Below are positions 21,628 to 29,381 of a DNA stretch of 34,324 nt, one piece after another. Source of the DNA: Deinococcus ruber (lineage in GTDB: Bacteria > Deinococcota > Deinococci > Deinococcales > Deinococcaceae); NCBI RefSeq assembly GCF_014648095.1, contig NZ_BMQL01000052.1, positions 1 to 34,324 of the forward strand. Direction: 5' to 3'. The position numbers and the translations under genes are program-made. Each line of letters begins with the position of its first letter. Positions within the stretch are counted from its first letter, which is position 1. The notes below the pieces were generated by a model. The model ran no database searches, had not been told where the DNA came from, and saw only the letters and a program-made list of their open reading frames with translations.

Positions 21628-23279
21628 CCGACCTGTACTACGCACTGGGCACCTTCTCAGGGCCGCTCACGCAGCGCATCACCGATTACCTCGCCGGGTA
21701 TCAGCTCGGGCCAGCTTCCGATGTGGCCGGGTTTCAGTTGCCGCTTCAGCCCAGGGACAGCTCGGCAGACTCATCCGGCATGGGCACGGCCTACTGGGTT
21801 GGCCCGATGGTGCCGCGTGAGCACAAGCGCTACCGCGACATGCAGAACGCGCTGATCAAATCCTTCAACTTCCGCAACATCACCCAGGAAGGCGTGGAGT
21901 TCCTGGCGGACGGCGTGGGGGCGGATGAAGCCGACTGGAGTCTGGTCAGCGACAAAGACAGCGGCGACGAAACCATTCCGCTCCCCGCAGAAGAACAGGC
22001 CCTGCTCGACGAAGCCGAGCAGCTGCTGACCGCGTGGTGGGACCACCGCGACCTACCGACCACCTTCCAGCACCTGCTTCAGACGGCCATCGCGCACGGA
22101 CGCGCCCCGCTGCGGCCCCGCATCCCAGAGCGGTTTAAGGAAGCGGACGGCAGGCTGAAGGTCATTGCCGACCCGCTCAAGAGTCTCGAACCGCTGCACC
22201 TCGTGCTGCCGGATGTGTCGCTCAGCGGCGTGTACACCGACCCTGAGAGCCTGGAGCGCGTCGGCGTCACGCAGGTGCTGTACCGCAGCGTGCAGAGCTG
22301 GAAGACCGAGTGGGAAGTCACCTACGTCAATTCCGATGGGAAGACCATCCTGACTGTGCTGACCATCGGCGGGGAGAAGGATGCACAGATCACGGACTCT
22401 GTGCCGTCCGATCCCATCGATCTGAACGGACGGCTGTGGCTGTTCGAGCTGAAGTTCCCACGCGGGGCGATCACACGGGACGTGCTCAGCAACCAGGACG
22501 CCCTGAACGTGGCTCTGACGCTGCTGAGCCGCAACACGCACTTCGCAGGGTTCGCGCAGATTTACGGCATCGGGATCGACCCGCCCGTCACAGGTGGCGA
22601 GACCAGCACGCTGTCAGATGGGACGGTGAAGCCGGGCACGCCAGAAACCGTCGTTCAGTCCGGCCCGGGCACACAGAGCTTCTTCCAACCGAGCGTGCAC
22701 GTCACGACCACGCGCACCACCGTGAATGGGGTACCGGTCGAGACCATCGAAGAGAAGCCGTATGCCGGGGCCAGCTACAACAAGATCGACCCCGCTGACC
22801 CGAAAGCCATCGAAGTGGCGATCAGCACGGCAGAGACGAACATCTACAGCGCATTACGGCAGCGCTTCGTGCTGATGGATGACAAGGCGACGGCCAGCGG
22901 CAGAAGTCGTGAGGTTGCCACCGGTTCCTTCCTGCGGGCCACGGCGCGGTACGCCACCGCGACAGAGCACCTCATTCGAGAGGTGCTGGAGTTCGCCCTG
23001 GAAGTCGCCGCCCTGGCGCAAGGCAAGCCCGGCAAGTACCGCAGCCTGCGGGCCAGCGTCACTTGCAGACAGCAGGTCTTCGACCCCAGTCCGCTTCAGG
23101 TGGCGGCCAACCTCAGCCTTCAGCAGGCAGGCGTCATCAGCCGCCAGACGTTGCAGACCCTGGTGGGGATCGCAGATCCATCGGCGGAAGATGCCCGGAT
23201 TGCCGAAGAGAAAGCCCCACCTGAGACCGCCCCGACGCCCGCCCCAACGGACGATCAGGAGTCGGCCACCGCGAACTGA
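21600..23279 (+). CDS. portal protein
   Basis: 559 residues. ATG 21600 lies in the 3' end of the protease gene, with GAGGAGGTG 6 bases upstream, which decides the start. Portal rings (dodecamers) sit at one capsid vertex and pass DNA. The order TerL, small protease, portal, then scaffold and capsid supports the call. Visible features: a helical N-terminus, acidic regions, LSGVYTDPESLERVG, RLWLFELKFPRGAITRDVLSNQDALNVALTLLS, and the C-terminal helix-rich part (LQVAANLSLQQAGVISRQTLQTLVGI), ending in an acidic Pro/Ala tail. Similar lengths occur in SPP1-type portals. I rely on synteny and size, since no short signature is decisive. Confidence 0.8.
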   Translation: MLDPNAPTLTDLYYALGTFSGPLTQRITDYLAGYQLGPASDVAGFQLPLQPRDSSADSSGMGTAYWVGPMVPREHKRYRDMQNALIKSFNFRNITQEGVEFLADGVGADEADWSLVSDKDSGDETIPLPAEEQALLDEAEQLLTAWWDHRDLPTTFQHLLQTAIAHGRAPLRPRIPERFKEADGRLKVIADPLKSLEPLHLVLPDVSLSGVYTDPESLERVGVTQVLYRSVQSWKTEWEVTYVNSDGKTILTVLTIGGEKDAQITDSVPSDPIDLNGRLWLFELKFPRGAITRDVLSNQDALNVALTLLSRNTHFAGFAQIYGIGIDPPVTGGETSTLSDGTVKPGTPETVVQSGPGTQSFFQPSVHVTTTRTTVNGVPVETIEEKPYAGASYNKIDPADPKAIEVAISTAETNIYSALRQRFVLMDDKATASGRSREVATGSFLRATARYATATEHLIREVLEFALEVAALAQGKPGKYRSLRASVTCRQQVFDPSPLQVAANLSLQQAGVISRQTLQTLVGIADPSAEDARIAEEKAPPETAPTPAPTDDQESATAN

Positions 23280-23295
23280 GGAGGGAGCATCCCCT

Positions 23296-23469
23296 ATGAC
23301 TGACGCTGAGAGACTGACGGTGTTGGAACAGCAGGTCGCTGACCTGACTGAGCATCTGAACCGGGTCACGGCGCTTGTGACGACGCTGGTCGAAGAGCGG
23401 AACGCCACGCTCGAAGCGCTCGCAGAAGCTGAAAGAACTGGCGAATACGGCAGACTCCGTACCGTCTGA
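23296..23469 (+). CDS. small coiled-coil protein
   Basis: 57 residues, ATG 23296 following GAGGGAG (spacing 8). The whole protein is a heptad-patterned helix (ERLTVLEQQVADLTEHLNRV, then TALVTTLVEERNATLEALAEAE). It lies between portal and scaffold and is followed by an intrinsic terminator. It could be a small head-assembly accessory factor; its role is unknown. Confidence 0.68.
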   Translation: MTDAERLTVLEQQVADLTEHLNRVTALVTTLVEERNATLEALAEAERTGEYGRLRTV

Positions 23470-23493
23470 CATCCATTCCCAAGACTTTCCACG

Positions 23494-23516
23494 CCCGCCA
23501 CTGTGCGGGTTTTTTT
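23494..23516 (+). terminator. intrinsic terminator before the scaffold gene
   Basis: CCCGC (23494-23498), loop CACTGT, GCGGG (23505-23509), then seven T's. The 16-base hairpin recurs with one change (T to A) at 23592-23607 without the T-run. Confidence 0.85.
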
Positions 23517-23547
23517 AGGCCGCTGGCACCACGAATCGCGGGTAAGT

Positions 23548-23640
23548 CCGGCCCGACTGCGTGCAGGAAGTTCCTGCGCGTCCACATCTATCCCGCCACT
23601 GAGCGGGCGTAAACCGCTGCCCGAGTCGGGCCGGGGGAGA
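23548..23640 (+). ncRNA. structured mRNA leader of scaffold gene (three-way junction-like)
   Basis: CCGGCCCGACT (23548-23558) is the exact inverted complement of AGTCGGGCCGG (23624-23634). This outer stem encloses two hairpins: CGTGCAGGA-AGT-TCCTGCGCG (23560-23580, one G-U pair) and CCCGC-CACTGA-GCGGG (23592-23607). The right arm of the outer stem runs straight into the GGGGGAG ribosome-binding site before ATG 23647, so folding would hide or present that site. It could be a translational control element or a protein-binding RNA for capsid assembly. Complementarity is directly seen; function is inference. Confidence 0.55.
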
Positions 23641-23646
23641 TCCACC

Positions 23647-24438
23647 ATGACCAAGCGCCTCACGCTTCACCTGCACCTCGCACTCGCCAAAACCGTTCAG
23701 GAGTACCTGGATGCCCATGATGGGGACGCCCAGAAGGCCCTGGCGGCGGCGCAGCGCGACGTGGCCCACCGCGAGGGGCAGAACAGTGCCGCCCGCGGCT
23801 TCCAGCGTGCCTACACCAAATTGGTGGAAGCACTCAAGCTGCCCGTGAACCCGGACGATGACGCCGCTGCGTCCGACGCTGCCCTGGCAGCCATCAAAGG
23901 CATGAGCGACGCCGGAGCCAGTCAGACACAGATCAACAAGGTGCTGACGAAGCTCGGTCTCGACCCTTCCAAATTGGAAGAGCAGATCACGGCGCTCAAA
24001 ACCGAGGCGGCACAAGGCGCTGAAGGCGTGAAGCTCAAACGCGAACTGGCCTACCGGGACGCGGCAGACGCGCTGGGGTACGACGCGGGCAAGCTCACGA
24101 AGATTCTTCGTGACGAACAGAGCCTGCCGGTGAAGCGCAGCGTGACCGTCAAGAACGAAGCGGGCGAAGACAGCACCAACGAGGTCTGGGGCATCCCGAG
24201 CATCGACGCTACGGGCAAAGAAACCGGCTTCACGGCGCTCAATCAGCACCCGGACGTGAAGGGCTTTGAGGCCAGCCTGAAGAAGGTCACTGACCAGACC
24301 CAGCAGCCCGCCCCGCAGGTGCTGGGGCAGACGCTCTTCACCACACCCAGCCTGCCAGCCCAGCGGGCCAGCACGGCCCCCACCAACGGCGTGAAGCTGC
24401 AGGGCGAGATTCTCGTCGGCGGCGCAGGCTCCATCTAA
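23647..24438 (+). CDS. capsid scaffolding protein
   Basis: 263 residues. ATG 23647 has GGGGGAG 7 bases upstream; the longer in-frame reading begins within the terminator/leader region and is rejected. Mostly helical and acidic with coiled-coil-like stretches (AQKALAAAQRDVAHREGQNSAARGFQRAY; EEQITALKTEAAQGAEGVKLKRELAYRDAAD), then a Pro/Gln-rich C-terminal tail (TQQPAPQVLGQTLFTTPSL). Scaffold proteins have this make-up and lie before the decoration and capsid genes, as here. They guide capsid shell assembly and are then removed, perhaps by the nearby JAMM-type protease. Assignment is by composition and position. Confidence 0.8.
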   Translation: MTKRLTLHLHLALAKTVQEYLDAHDGDAQKALAAAQRDVAHREGQNSAARGFQRAYTKLVEALKLPVNPDDDAAASDAALAAIKGMSDAGASQTQINKVLTKLGLDPSKLEEQITALKTEAAQGAEGVKLKRELAYRDAADALGYDAGKLTKILRDEQSLPVKRSVTVKNEAGEDSTNEVWGIPSIDATGKETGFTALNQHPDVKGFEASLKKVTDQTQQPAPQVLGQTLFTTPSLPAQRASTAPTNGVKLQGEILVGGAGSI

Positions 24439-24454
24439 CCCAAGGAGACACAAC

Positions 24455-24841
24455 ATGGCACAGTTCACTCTCAGCCCCTCGGCAGACATCGACACCACCG
24501 CCGCGCAGGAAGCTGATCAGATCAGCGGCCTGCGGGCCGGCGAGGATATCCCCGGTTGCCACCCGGTCACGATCAGCAGTGACTTCAAGGTCTACAAGGC
24601 CATCGCCGGGCAGAAGTTCGACGGCATCTCCAGCCCTCGTCAGGCCTTCGCTGGGCAGCCGGTCACGGTCTTCGGCCTCGGTGTGCGCTTCAAGGCCACG
24701 GATACCATCCTCGACGGCAGCAAGCTGTACGGCCTGGCGTCCACCGCTGGCGTTTTCGACGATGCCGCGACCACCAAGGTCTTTCGCCCGGTGAGTCGTT
24801 ACGACCTGGCGATCATCAGCCTGGGCGCGACCTCCGTCTGA
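24455..24841 (+). CDS. capsid decoration/stabilisation protein
   Basis: 128 residues, ATG 24455 after CAAGGAG. Beta-rich, Gly/Ala/Ser-rich (ADQISGLRAGEDIPGCHPVTISSDFKVYKAIAG; VTVFGLGVRFKATDT), with a Thr/Val-rich C-terminus. The place between scaffold and major capsid genes is typical of small head-decoration proteins, which bind capsid threefold or quasi-threefold sites. No single signature decides it. Confidence 0.78.
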   Translation: MAQFTLSPSADIDTTAAQEADQISGLRAGEDIPGCHPVTISSDFKVYKAIAGQKFDGISSPRQAFAGQPVTVFGLGVRFKATDTILDGSKLYGLASTAGVFDDAATTKVFRPVSRYDLAIISLGATSV

Positions 24842-24881
24842 GCAGTCCGGCAACTCCAGCCCTTCACGCGAGGCATCAACA

Positions 24882-26024
24882 ATGACCAAATCCAGAATTA
24901 TCGTTCCGCGCCACGCTGCCCAGCAGACGGGCACGTACAACATTTCCGACCTCCGCAATAATTACCTGTCGATCTACCAGTTCGGTTTGAACAACGCTTT
25001 GGGGGTCGTTCAGCAGCAGCTGGCCGCGTACAAGTCCAGCCTGGACAGCTCGCTCGCCACACTGACCGAAACCACCACCGAGCGCACCGAGGCCGCGCCG
25101 AGCGTCATCAGCCGCCGCATGGCCCCGGTTGACGAGTACGGCAAGGCCCGTACCCAGAAGGCCGGTAAGAACTACGGGCGCGGTTTCCCCCTGGAGCGCT
25201 TCCAGGACGCGACTGGCTGGACGGAAGACTTTATGGCGGGCGCGTCGGTGCGCGATCTGGTCGTGATGACCGACAGCGTGCAGCTGGCCCACACCAATGA
25301 AGTGCGGATCAGTCTGGCGCTGGCGCTCTACACGCCCGTGCAGCGCACCCTGCGCGAGTACATCGATCCGGCTATCGGCTATCAGCTGCTGGCAAACCAG
25401 TACGTCATGCCGCTGTGGAATGCTGACGGGGAAATCCCGAGCGTCGGCCCGTCCGGGCAGCGTTTCGACGGCACGCACAACCACTACGTCGCGGTGGATA
25501 CCCTGACCGGCACCGACGTGGACAATCTGGCGAACAACGTCGGGGAGCACAGCACTGGCAACCAGATCGTCATCTACATCAACCAGGCGAACGCCGGGCA
25601 GGTACGGGCGCTGGCGGGCTTCGTTCCGGCGACCATCGCCCAGGTGATCAACCCGCTCACGGGCGCTGTCACCACCGCGAACCTCGACGTGACCCGCACG
25701 GACGACAAGTTCCTGGGGTACACGGCGGGCGGCATTCCGGTGTACATCAAGCCGTGGGCGCTGCTGAACTACCTGCTGTGCCTGAACCTGAACGGGCCGA
25801 AGGTGGTGAAGCGCCGGGTGAGCAAGATCCCGATGCTGCAGGGGCTGCGGATCAAGGGTGTGAACGGCGAGGTGAATCTGTTCGCCCAGTACTGGGAGGA
25901 TTCGTTCGGCTTCGGCGTGAGCAACCGCAGCGGCGGTGCGGTGCTGTACTTCGGGCCGCGTCCGCAGGGTGCGAACGTCGCCACGTATGTCGCGCCGGTG
26001 TTTGACGATACGGACGTGTTCTGA
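24882..26024 (+). CDS. major capsid protein
   Basis: 380 residues, start ATG 24882. Follows the decoration gene and fits the size of HK97-fold major capsid proteins. Visible features: an N-terminal helical arm (LNNALGVVQQQLAAYKSSL), polar loops (VDEYGKARTQKAGKNYGRGFPLERF, possibly the E-loop), a central core (EVRISLALALYTPVQRTLREYIDPAIGYQLLANQYVMPLW) and a beta-rich C-terminus (NLFAQYWEDSFGFGVSNRSGGAVLYFG). It forms the icosahedral shell. High position-based confidence; no single diagnostic motif. Confidence 0.85.
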   Translation: MTKSRIIVPRHAAQQTGTYNISDLRNNYLSIYQFGLNNALGVVQQQLAAYKSSLDSSLATLTETTTERTEAAPSVISRRMAPVDEYGKARTQKAGKNYGRGFPLERFQDATGWTEDFMAGASVRDLVVMTDSVQLAHTNEVRISLALALYTPVQRTLREYIDPAIGYQLLANQYVMPLWNADGEIPSVGPSGQRFDGTHNHYVAVDTLTGTDVDNLANNVGEHSTGNQIVIYINQANAGQVRALAGFVPATIAQVINPLTGAVTTANLDVTRTDDKFLGYTAGGIPVYIKPWALLNYLLCLNLNGPKVVKRRVSKIPMLQGLRIKGVNGEVNLFAQYWEDSFGFGVSNRSGGAVLYFGPRPQGANVATYVAPVFDDTDVF

Positions 26025-26599
26025 TGACGAGCTTCTGGATGGACGGCAAGCTCGTCAACGGGGCTGGGAAGCCTGTTGACGAGGACGGGCAGGTGATCGT
26101 CGAGAACAAGCCGGCGAACACCGAGGTGGATGGCCTGAAGCAGCAGATCGGGGCGCTTCAGAGCCAGCTCGACGAGCTGAGGACCGAGTTGCAGGATCAG
26201 TCGTCCAGAGCGACCACACAGGTTCTGGCGACTGTTCAGGAGCGGGATGCCGCGCTTCAGGAGCGTGACGCGCTGCAAGCCGATCTGGACAGCAAGAGGG
26301 CCGAGTGGGAGCAGGAGCGCACAAAGCTTCAGGCTGATTTCGACAGCAAGTCCGCTGCCTGGGAAACCGAGCGGGCGGCGCTGGCTGCGGACAGTCTGGC
26401 CCGCGAGGACGCGCTGCACACCCGTGTGGCTGAACTGGAAGGCCAACTTCAGGCCAGCCAGGACCAGGGCAACCCCGACAGCCCCGACACGCGCACCAAT
26501 GCCGAGCTGAAGGCTGCCCTGGACGCTAAGCAGGTTTCCTACCCTGCCAACGCGAACAAGGCCGCGCTTCAGGCACTGGCCGCCGAACACGGGGCCTGA
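26024..26599 (+). CDS. coiled-coil protein with C-terminal HeH/SAP-like motif
   Basis: 191 residues, start ATG 26024 on the capsid stop (TGATG). A long coiled coil from about 36 to 150 (LKQQIGALQSQLDELRTELQD; ERDAALQERDALQADLDSKRAEWEQ), then a short helix-extended-helix motif at the end (NAELKAALDAKQVSYPANANKAALQALAAEHG), a pattern seen in many phage head genes. The DNA contains partly repeated segments (AGGAGCG..GCGCTTCAGGAGCG) because of the coiled-coil codons. Lies just after the capsid gene, so a head-associated structural or connector role is likely. Exact role unknown. Confidence 0.78.
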   Translation: MTSFWMDGKLVNGAGKPVDEDGQVIVENKPANTEVDGLKQQIGALQSQLDELRTELQDQSSRATTQVLATVQERDAALQERDALQADLDSKRAEWEQERTKLQADFDSKSAAWETERAALAADSLAREDALHTRVAELEGQLQASQDQGNPDSPDTRTNAELKAALDAKQVSYPANANKAALQALAAEHGA

Positions 26600-26632
26600 G
26601 CAGCACCAATCCACTTCTGGAGGTGAACAGCT

Positions 26633-27025
26633 TTGACTCAGCCCTTGACGCCCGAGCAGCTCACGACCGTTCTGGAGATGGACTTCCGGGCGGCTGATCT
26701 GGGCGATACCGATGTGCAGTTCGCTGCTCGACTGGCCTATGTGGCCGCCGCAGCGGTGGCCCGCGCTGATCTGACGCCCCCAGCTACGAACGCGCAGATC
26801 GAAGCGGGTGCCCGGTACCTGCTGATCGGTGCTGAAATCCGGCAGTTGACGCGTCTGGCTGAGCGCCAGAAGTCGGAGAGTGGGGCAGAAATTCAGCGCG
26901 ATCTCGCCACCCGCCTTGCTTCGTTGCGGCTGGATCTTCAGACCGCTCTCGTTGCTTCTGGGCAGGCTCCTGCACGTGCAGGGCGGCAGGGGAGTGTCAG
27001 TGTCGATGTGGTGAGCGTGTTCTGA
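26633..27025 (+). CDS. head-tail connector protein
   Basis: 130 residues. Starts at TTG 26633 with TGGAGG 9 bases upstream; no in-frame ATG lies near it. Helical (TTVLEMDFRAADLGDTDVQFAARLAYVAAAAVARADLTPPATNAQIEAGARYLLIGAEIRQLTRLAERQK). The position after the capsid genes is that of gp15/gp6-like head-tail connectors. Exact family not confirmed. The next gene starts on its stop (TGATG). Confidence 0.7.
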   Translation: MTQPLTPEQLTTVLEMDFRAADLGDTDVQFAARLAYVAAAAVARADLTPPATNAQIEAGARYLLIGAEIRQLTRLAERQKSESGAEIQRDLATRLASLRLDLQTALVASGQAPARAGRQGSVSVDVVSVF

Positions 27026-27378
27026 TGGCCGAACCCGTACTTTCTGAGGAAATGCAGGCCTTCCGGAAGGATTTTCAGGAAGGCCTGGTGGCCGAAGCTG
27101 GGTTCTTCTTTCCGTACCACTTTCCAGGGCCGCCCACCTTCGCTGCCAGTGTCTGGAAGCCCGATGTTCGCGGCGGAAAGTATGCAGCGGTTGTCGCGGC
27201 GGTGCCAGATCTGGCAGAGCGAGACGTGCGCTTCATGGTGGTCAAGCCTGGGGACCCAGCGCCCGAGGTTGGCGCGGCTTTCGACTTCGACGGCGGCACA
27301 CTTACCGTCAAGCACTGGGGCACACCGGACCCATTGAGCGGCGGGACGATCCTCGCCTGCAGCTGGGAGGCCGGGTGA
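27025..27378 (+). CDS. head closure / connector-like protein
   Basis: 117 residues, start ATG 27025. Beta-rich middle (AAVVAAVPDLAERDVRFMVVKPGDPAPEVGAAFDFDGGTLTVKHWG) and a hydrophobic N-terminus (EAGFFFPYHFPGPPTFAASVWKP). In comparable gene orders this slot holds the head-closure (stopper) protein that seals DNA in the head. The role is deduced from order only. Confidence 0.65.
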   Translation: MAEPVLSEEMQAFRKDFQEGLVAEAGFFFPYHFPGPPTFAASVWKPDVRGGKYAAVVAAVPDLAERDVRFMVVKPGDPAPEVGAAFDFDGGTLTVKHWGTPDPLSGGTILACSWEAG

Positions 27379-27785
27379 TCGGTACTGATCAGATCGCCGC
27401 TCTGCTCGCTCCAGTCAGTGCCCATGTCCTGACGCCAGAGCGGATCGAAGAGCCACTTCAGGGCGGGAAGGGGGGCACTGAGCGGGCCAGCCTGAGCAAG
27501 TACCTGAGCGACAAGGCAGAGGGTTACGTGCAGCTGTACGAACTGACCCCCACCTTCACCTACCAGGGCGTCTACGACACCTACCTGCTGACGGTGGATG
27601 CAGTGGCCGACACCAAGGCCGCTGCCGTCACGCTGGCCGCTGCCTGCCGGAAGCAGCTCAGCAGCACCCCGCGCAGGGGCGGCAACATCACGACCTTCAT
27701 GCCGGAGCGTGTCGAAGCTCTTCCGGGCGGCATTTACCGCGTCACCGTGCAGTTTGAAGTGCGCCAAGCGCGTACTGAGGAGTAA
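27375..27785 (+). CDS. tail terminator-like protein
   Basis: 136 residues, start GTG 27375 (GTGA overlap). An alpha/beta pattern (LYELTPTFTYQGVYDTYLLTVDAVADTKAAAVTLAAACRKQL; YRVTVQFEVRQAR at the end) suits the tail-terminator fold (like lambda gpU/SPP1 gp17), which caps the tail tube and joins it to the head. It precedes the tail tube gene. Assigned by position and predicted secondary structure. Confidence 0.65.
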   Translation: MIGTDQIAALLAPVSAHVLTPERIEEPLQGGKGGTERASLSKYLSDKAEGYVQLYELTPTFTYQGVYDTYLLTVDAVADTKAAAVTLAAACRKQLSSTPRRGGNITTFMPERVEALPGGIYRVTVQFEVRQARTEE

Positions 27786-27787
27786 CT

Positions 27788-28606
27788 ATGTTCACCATCG
27801 TAAACAGCGACGTTACCAAAGCCGCCAACATCCAGACGCTGGGCCGCAAGATGTACATGTACAGCAAAGGCGCGGCAGGCTGGACCGACTTCGGCGTGCT
27901 CGAAAGCGTTACGCCTGCCCGGGCGAACACCCGACTGACCCTGAAGGGCAACCGCACCGGCAAGACCGAAACCTTCAAGGACATCGCGGACGATGACACC
28001 CTGACCTTCACCGCGCAGACCAGCGCGACGGGAGATGCGGCAGTGCGGGCGTACTACATCGGCAGCGCGGCCATCGTCAGCCCCGGCACCAGCGCCGCCT
28101 TTGCTGGCACAAATGCCTACACCCTTGGGCAGGTCGTGGTGGCAGGTGGACGTTACTACCAGGTGACCGCAGCGGGCACCTCGGCAGCCAGCGCACCCAC
28201 CTGGCCCACCACCGCTGGGCAGACGGTGACCAGTGGCGGCGTGACCTTCACTGACGTGGGCACCACCGCGCCTGAGTCGATCCTGGCCTACCAGGACACC
28301 ACGGGCGTGACCGAGGGCGGCATGATCTTCGTGCGCGAAAGTGCCGAGGCGGGCGGCCTGAACATCGTGCGTGCCTACCCGCACGTGCAGATTCAGGGCA
28401 ACGGCGAGCCGGATATCCAGAGCTTCAACGGTCTGGAATTCCTGATCACCGTGCTGAGCGCGTCGGGCTTCACCCCGCCCGCTTCGTTCGGTGACTTCGG
28501 AACTAACAAGCCGTCTGGCGTGGTCTATCAGGTGCCCGATTCGCGTCTCGATGCGCTGCTGACCGCACTGGGCACCGCCATCAAGACCTTCGTGGACGCT
28601 TCCTGA
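27788..28606 (+). CDS. major tail tube protein with inserted repeat module
   Basis: 272 residues, start ATG 27788 behind GAGGAG. The tube fold would come from the N-terminal beta part (FTIVNSDVTKAANIQTLGRKMYMY) and the C-terminal part (EPDIQSFNGLEFLITVLSASGF). Between about residues 110 and 160 lies an extra module, AYTLGQVVVAGGRYYQVTAA, then GTSAASAPTWPTTAGQ and TSGGVTFTDVG. This is a small beta module known from many phage tail and decoration proteins, thought to be surface-exposed. The gene order (tail terminator, tube, chaperones) supports the assignment. The inserted module may contact host surface sugars, which is an inference from the family. Confidence 0.85.
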   Translation: MFTIVNSDVTKAANIQTLGRKMYMYSKGAAGWTDFGVLESVTPARANTRLTLKGNRTGKTETFKDIADDDTLTFTAQTSATGDAAVRAYYIGSAAIVSPGTSAAFAGTNAYTLGQVVVAGGRYYQVTAAGTSAASAPTWPTTAGQTVTSGGVTFTDVGTTAPESILAYQDTTGVTEGGMIFVRESAEAGGLNIVRAYPHVQIQGNGEPDIQSFNGLEFLITVLSASGFTPPASFGDFGTNKPSGVVYQVPDSRLDALLTALGTAIKTFVDAS

Positions 28607-28623
28607 GCTGAGCAAGACCTTTT

Positions 28624-28648
28624 GGCCTGCCTCTGACCGGGGCAGGCC
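28624..28648 (+). terminator. terminator-like hairpin after the tail tube gene
   Basis: GGCCTGCC (28624-28631) pairs with GGCAGGCC (28641-28648), an 8-bp stem with a 9-nt loop, followed only by CTTCTA. The T-run is weak, so it may be a partial terminator that lowers transcription of the tail chaperone genes. Confidence 0.5.
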
Positions 28649-28669
28649 CTTCTAAAACGAGAACCCACA

Positions 28670-29026
28670 ATGTCAGAACACGCCCAGACCGTACAGCTCG
28701 CAACTGGCCCCACCATCATCATCGAAGCCTGGACACTTGATCAGATCGCAGCCAATTCGGCTGACTTTCTCAACATGGTGAACGCCTTTACCAGCAGTTT
28801 GACGGGCAACCAGCCGCTCACACAGGAATTTTCCGCGCTGGTTGTTCGGGTCGTGAAGCTCAGTCTTCAGCGCCCCGAGGATGTGGTCCACATCAGGGCG
28901 GGCGACCTCTCCGAGTTGATGGAAGCAGTGTGGCAGGTCAACGGCCTGGGTGATTTCGTAAAAAAAATGTTGTCCCTGCAAGTCCAGATCAGGACGGGGT
29001 TGCAGGAAGCGCTGGCCCAAAGCTAG
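28670..29026 (+). CDS. tail assembly chaperone, short form (gpG-like)
   Basis: 118 residues, start ATG 28670. Helical protein right after the tail tube gene (LDQIAANSADFLNMVNAFTSSLTGNQPL; SALVVRVVKLSLQRPEDVVHIRAG; LMEAVWQVNGLGDFVKKMLSLQVQ). Equivalent to lambda gpG. Near its end is the run A AAA AAA (28960-28966). A -1 slip there joins it to the downstream frame to give the long form. Chaperones keep the tape measure protein soluble; that gene is not seen further right in this window. Confidence 0.85.
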   Translation: MSEHAQTVQLATGPTIIIEAWTLDQIAANSADFLNMVNAFTSSLTGNQPLTQEFSALVVRVVKLSLQRPEDVVHIRAGDLSELMEAVWQVNGLGDFVKKMLSLQVQIRTGLQEALAQS

Positions 29027-29373
29027 ACCTGCTCGATCAGGCGCTGGAAGTGATGAGCTGGGAAGAGATCCAGCGCACACCCCTGCCGGTGCTGCGGCGA
29101 CGGCTGGCAGCACTGGAACGCAGTCGGGCACGCGCACGCCTGGATTACCTCGAAGACCATGGCATGGTCAACGAGATCAACACTGGGCAGGAGATCATCG
29201 GGAAGATCCCAGGGCCAGACCCGAGCTACAAGGTGGTGAACACGCCCTATGACCGGCACCGTCGCAAACTTGCCAGAGTCGCGCTAGGTCTGCCGATTGA
29301 GGAACTGCCCGAAGAGCGTGCCGAACGCATCCGGCAGGAGAACAAGCGCTTCGATGCCTTCCTGATGAATTGA
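28670..29373 (+). CDS. tail assembly chaperone, -1 frameshift long form (gpGT-like)
   Basis: Predicted 234-residue product. The first 97-99 residues are the short form up to the slippery run at 28960-28966. A -1 slip then enters the frame that reads NVVPASPDQDGVAGSALG and is open through 29373 with no stop. The long part contains DLLDQALEVMSWEEIQRTP and charged helices (RRRLAALERSRARARLDYLEDHG; PEERAERIRQENKRFD). A 4-base-shorter internal start at 29050 (MMSW) could also give a separate downstream product, but the unbroken frame from the slip site favours the fusion. Programmed -1 frameshifting in this gene pair is a known feature of long-tailed phages. Confidence 0.8.
28960..28966 (+). other. 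slippery heptamer A AAA AAA for -1 frameshift
   Basis: In the short form's reading frame the two Lys codons AAA AAA (28961-28966) are preceded by A at 28960, and another A follows, eight A's in all. This is a classic X XXY YYZ site. The -1 frame is open from here to 29373, and the zero frame ends at 29026. No stimulatory pseudoknot was worked out. Confidence 0.85.
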
Positions 29374-29381
29374 GGTGAAGC

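Noticed and set aside
23515..24498. Minus-strand open frame of 327 codons
   Set aside because: Antisense to scaffold protein and its leader; no support from motifs or start site.
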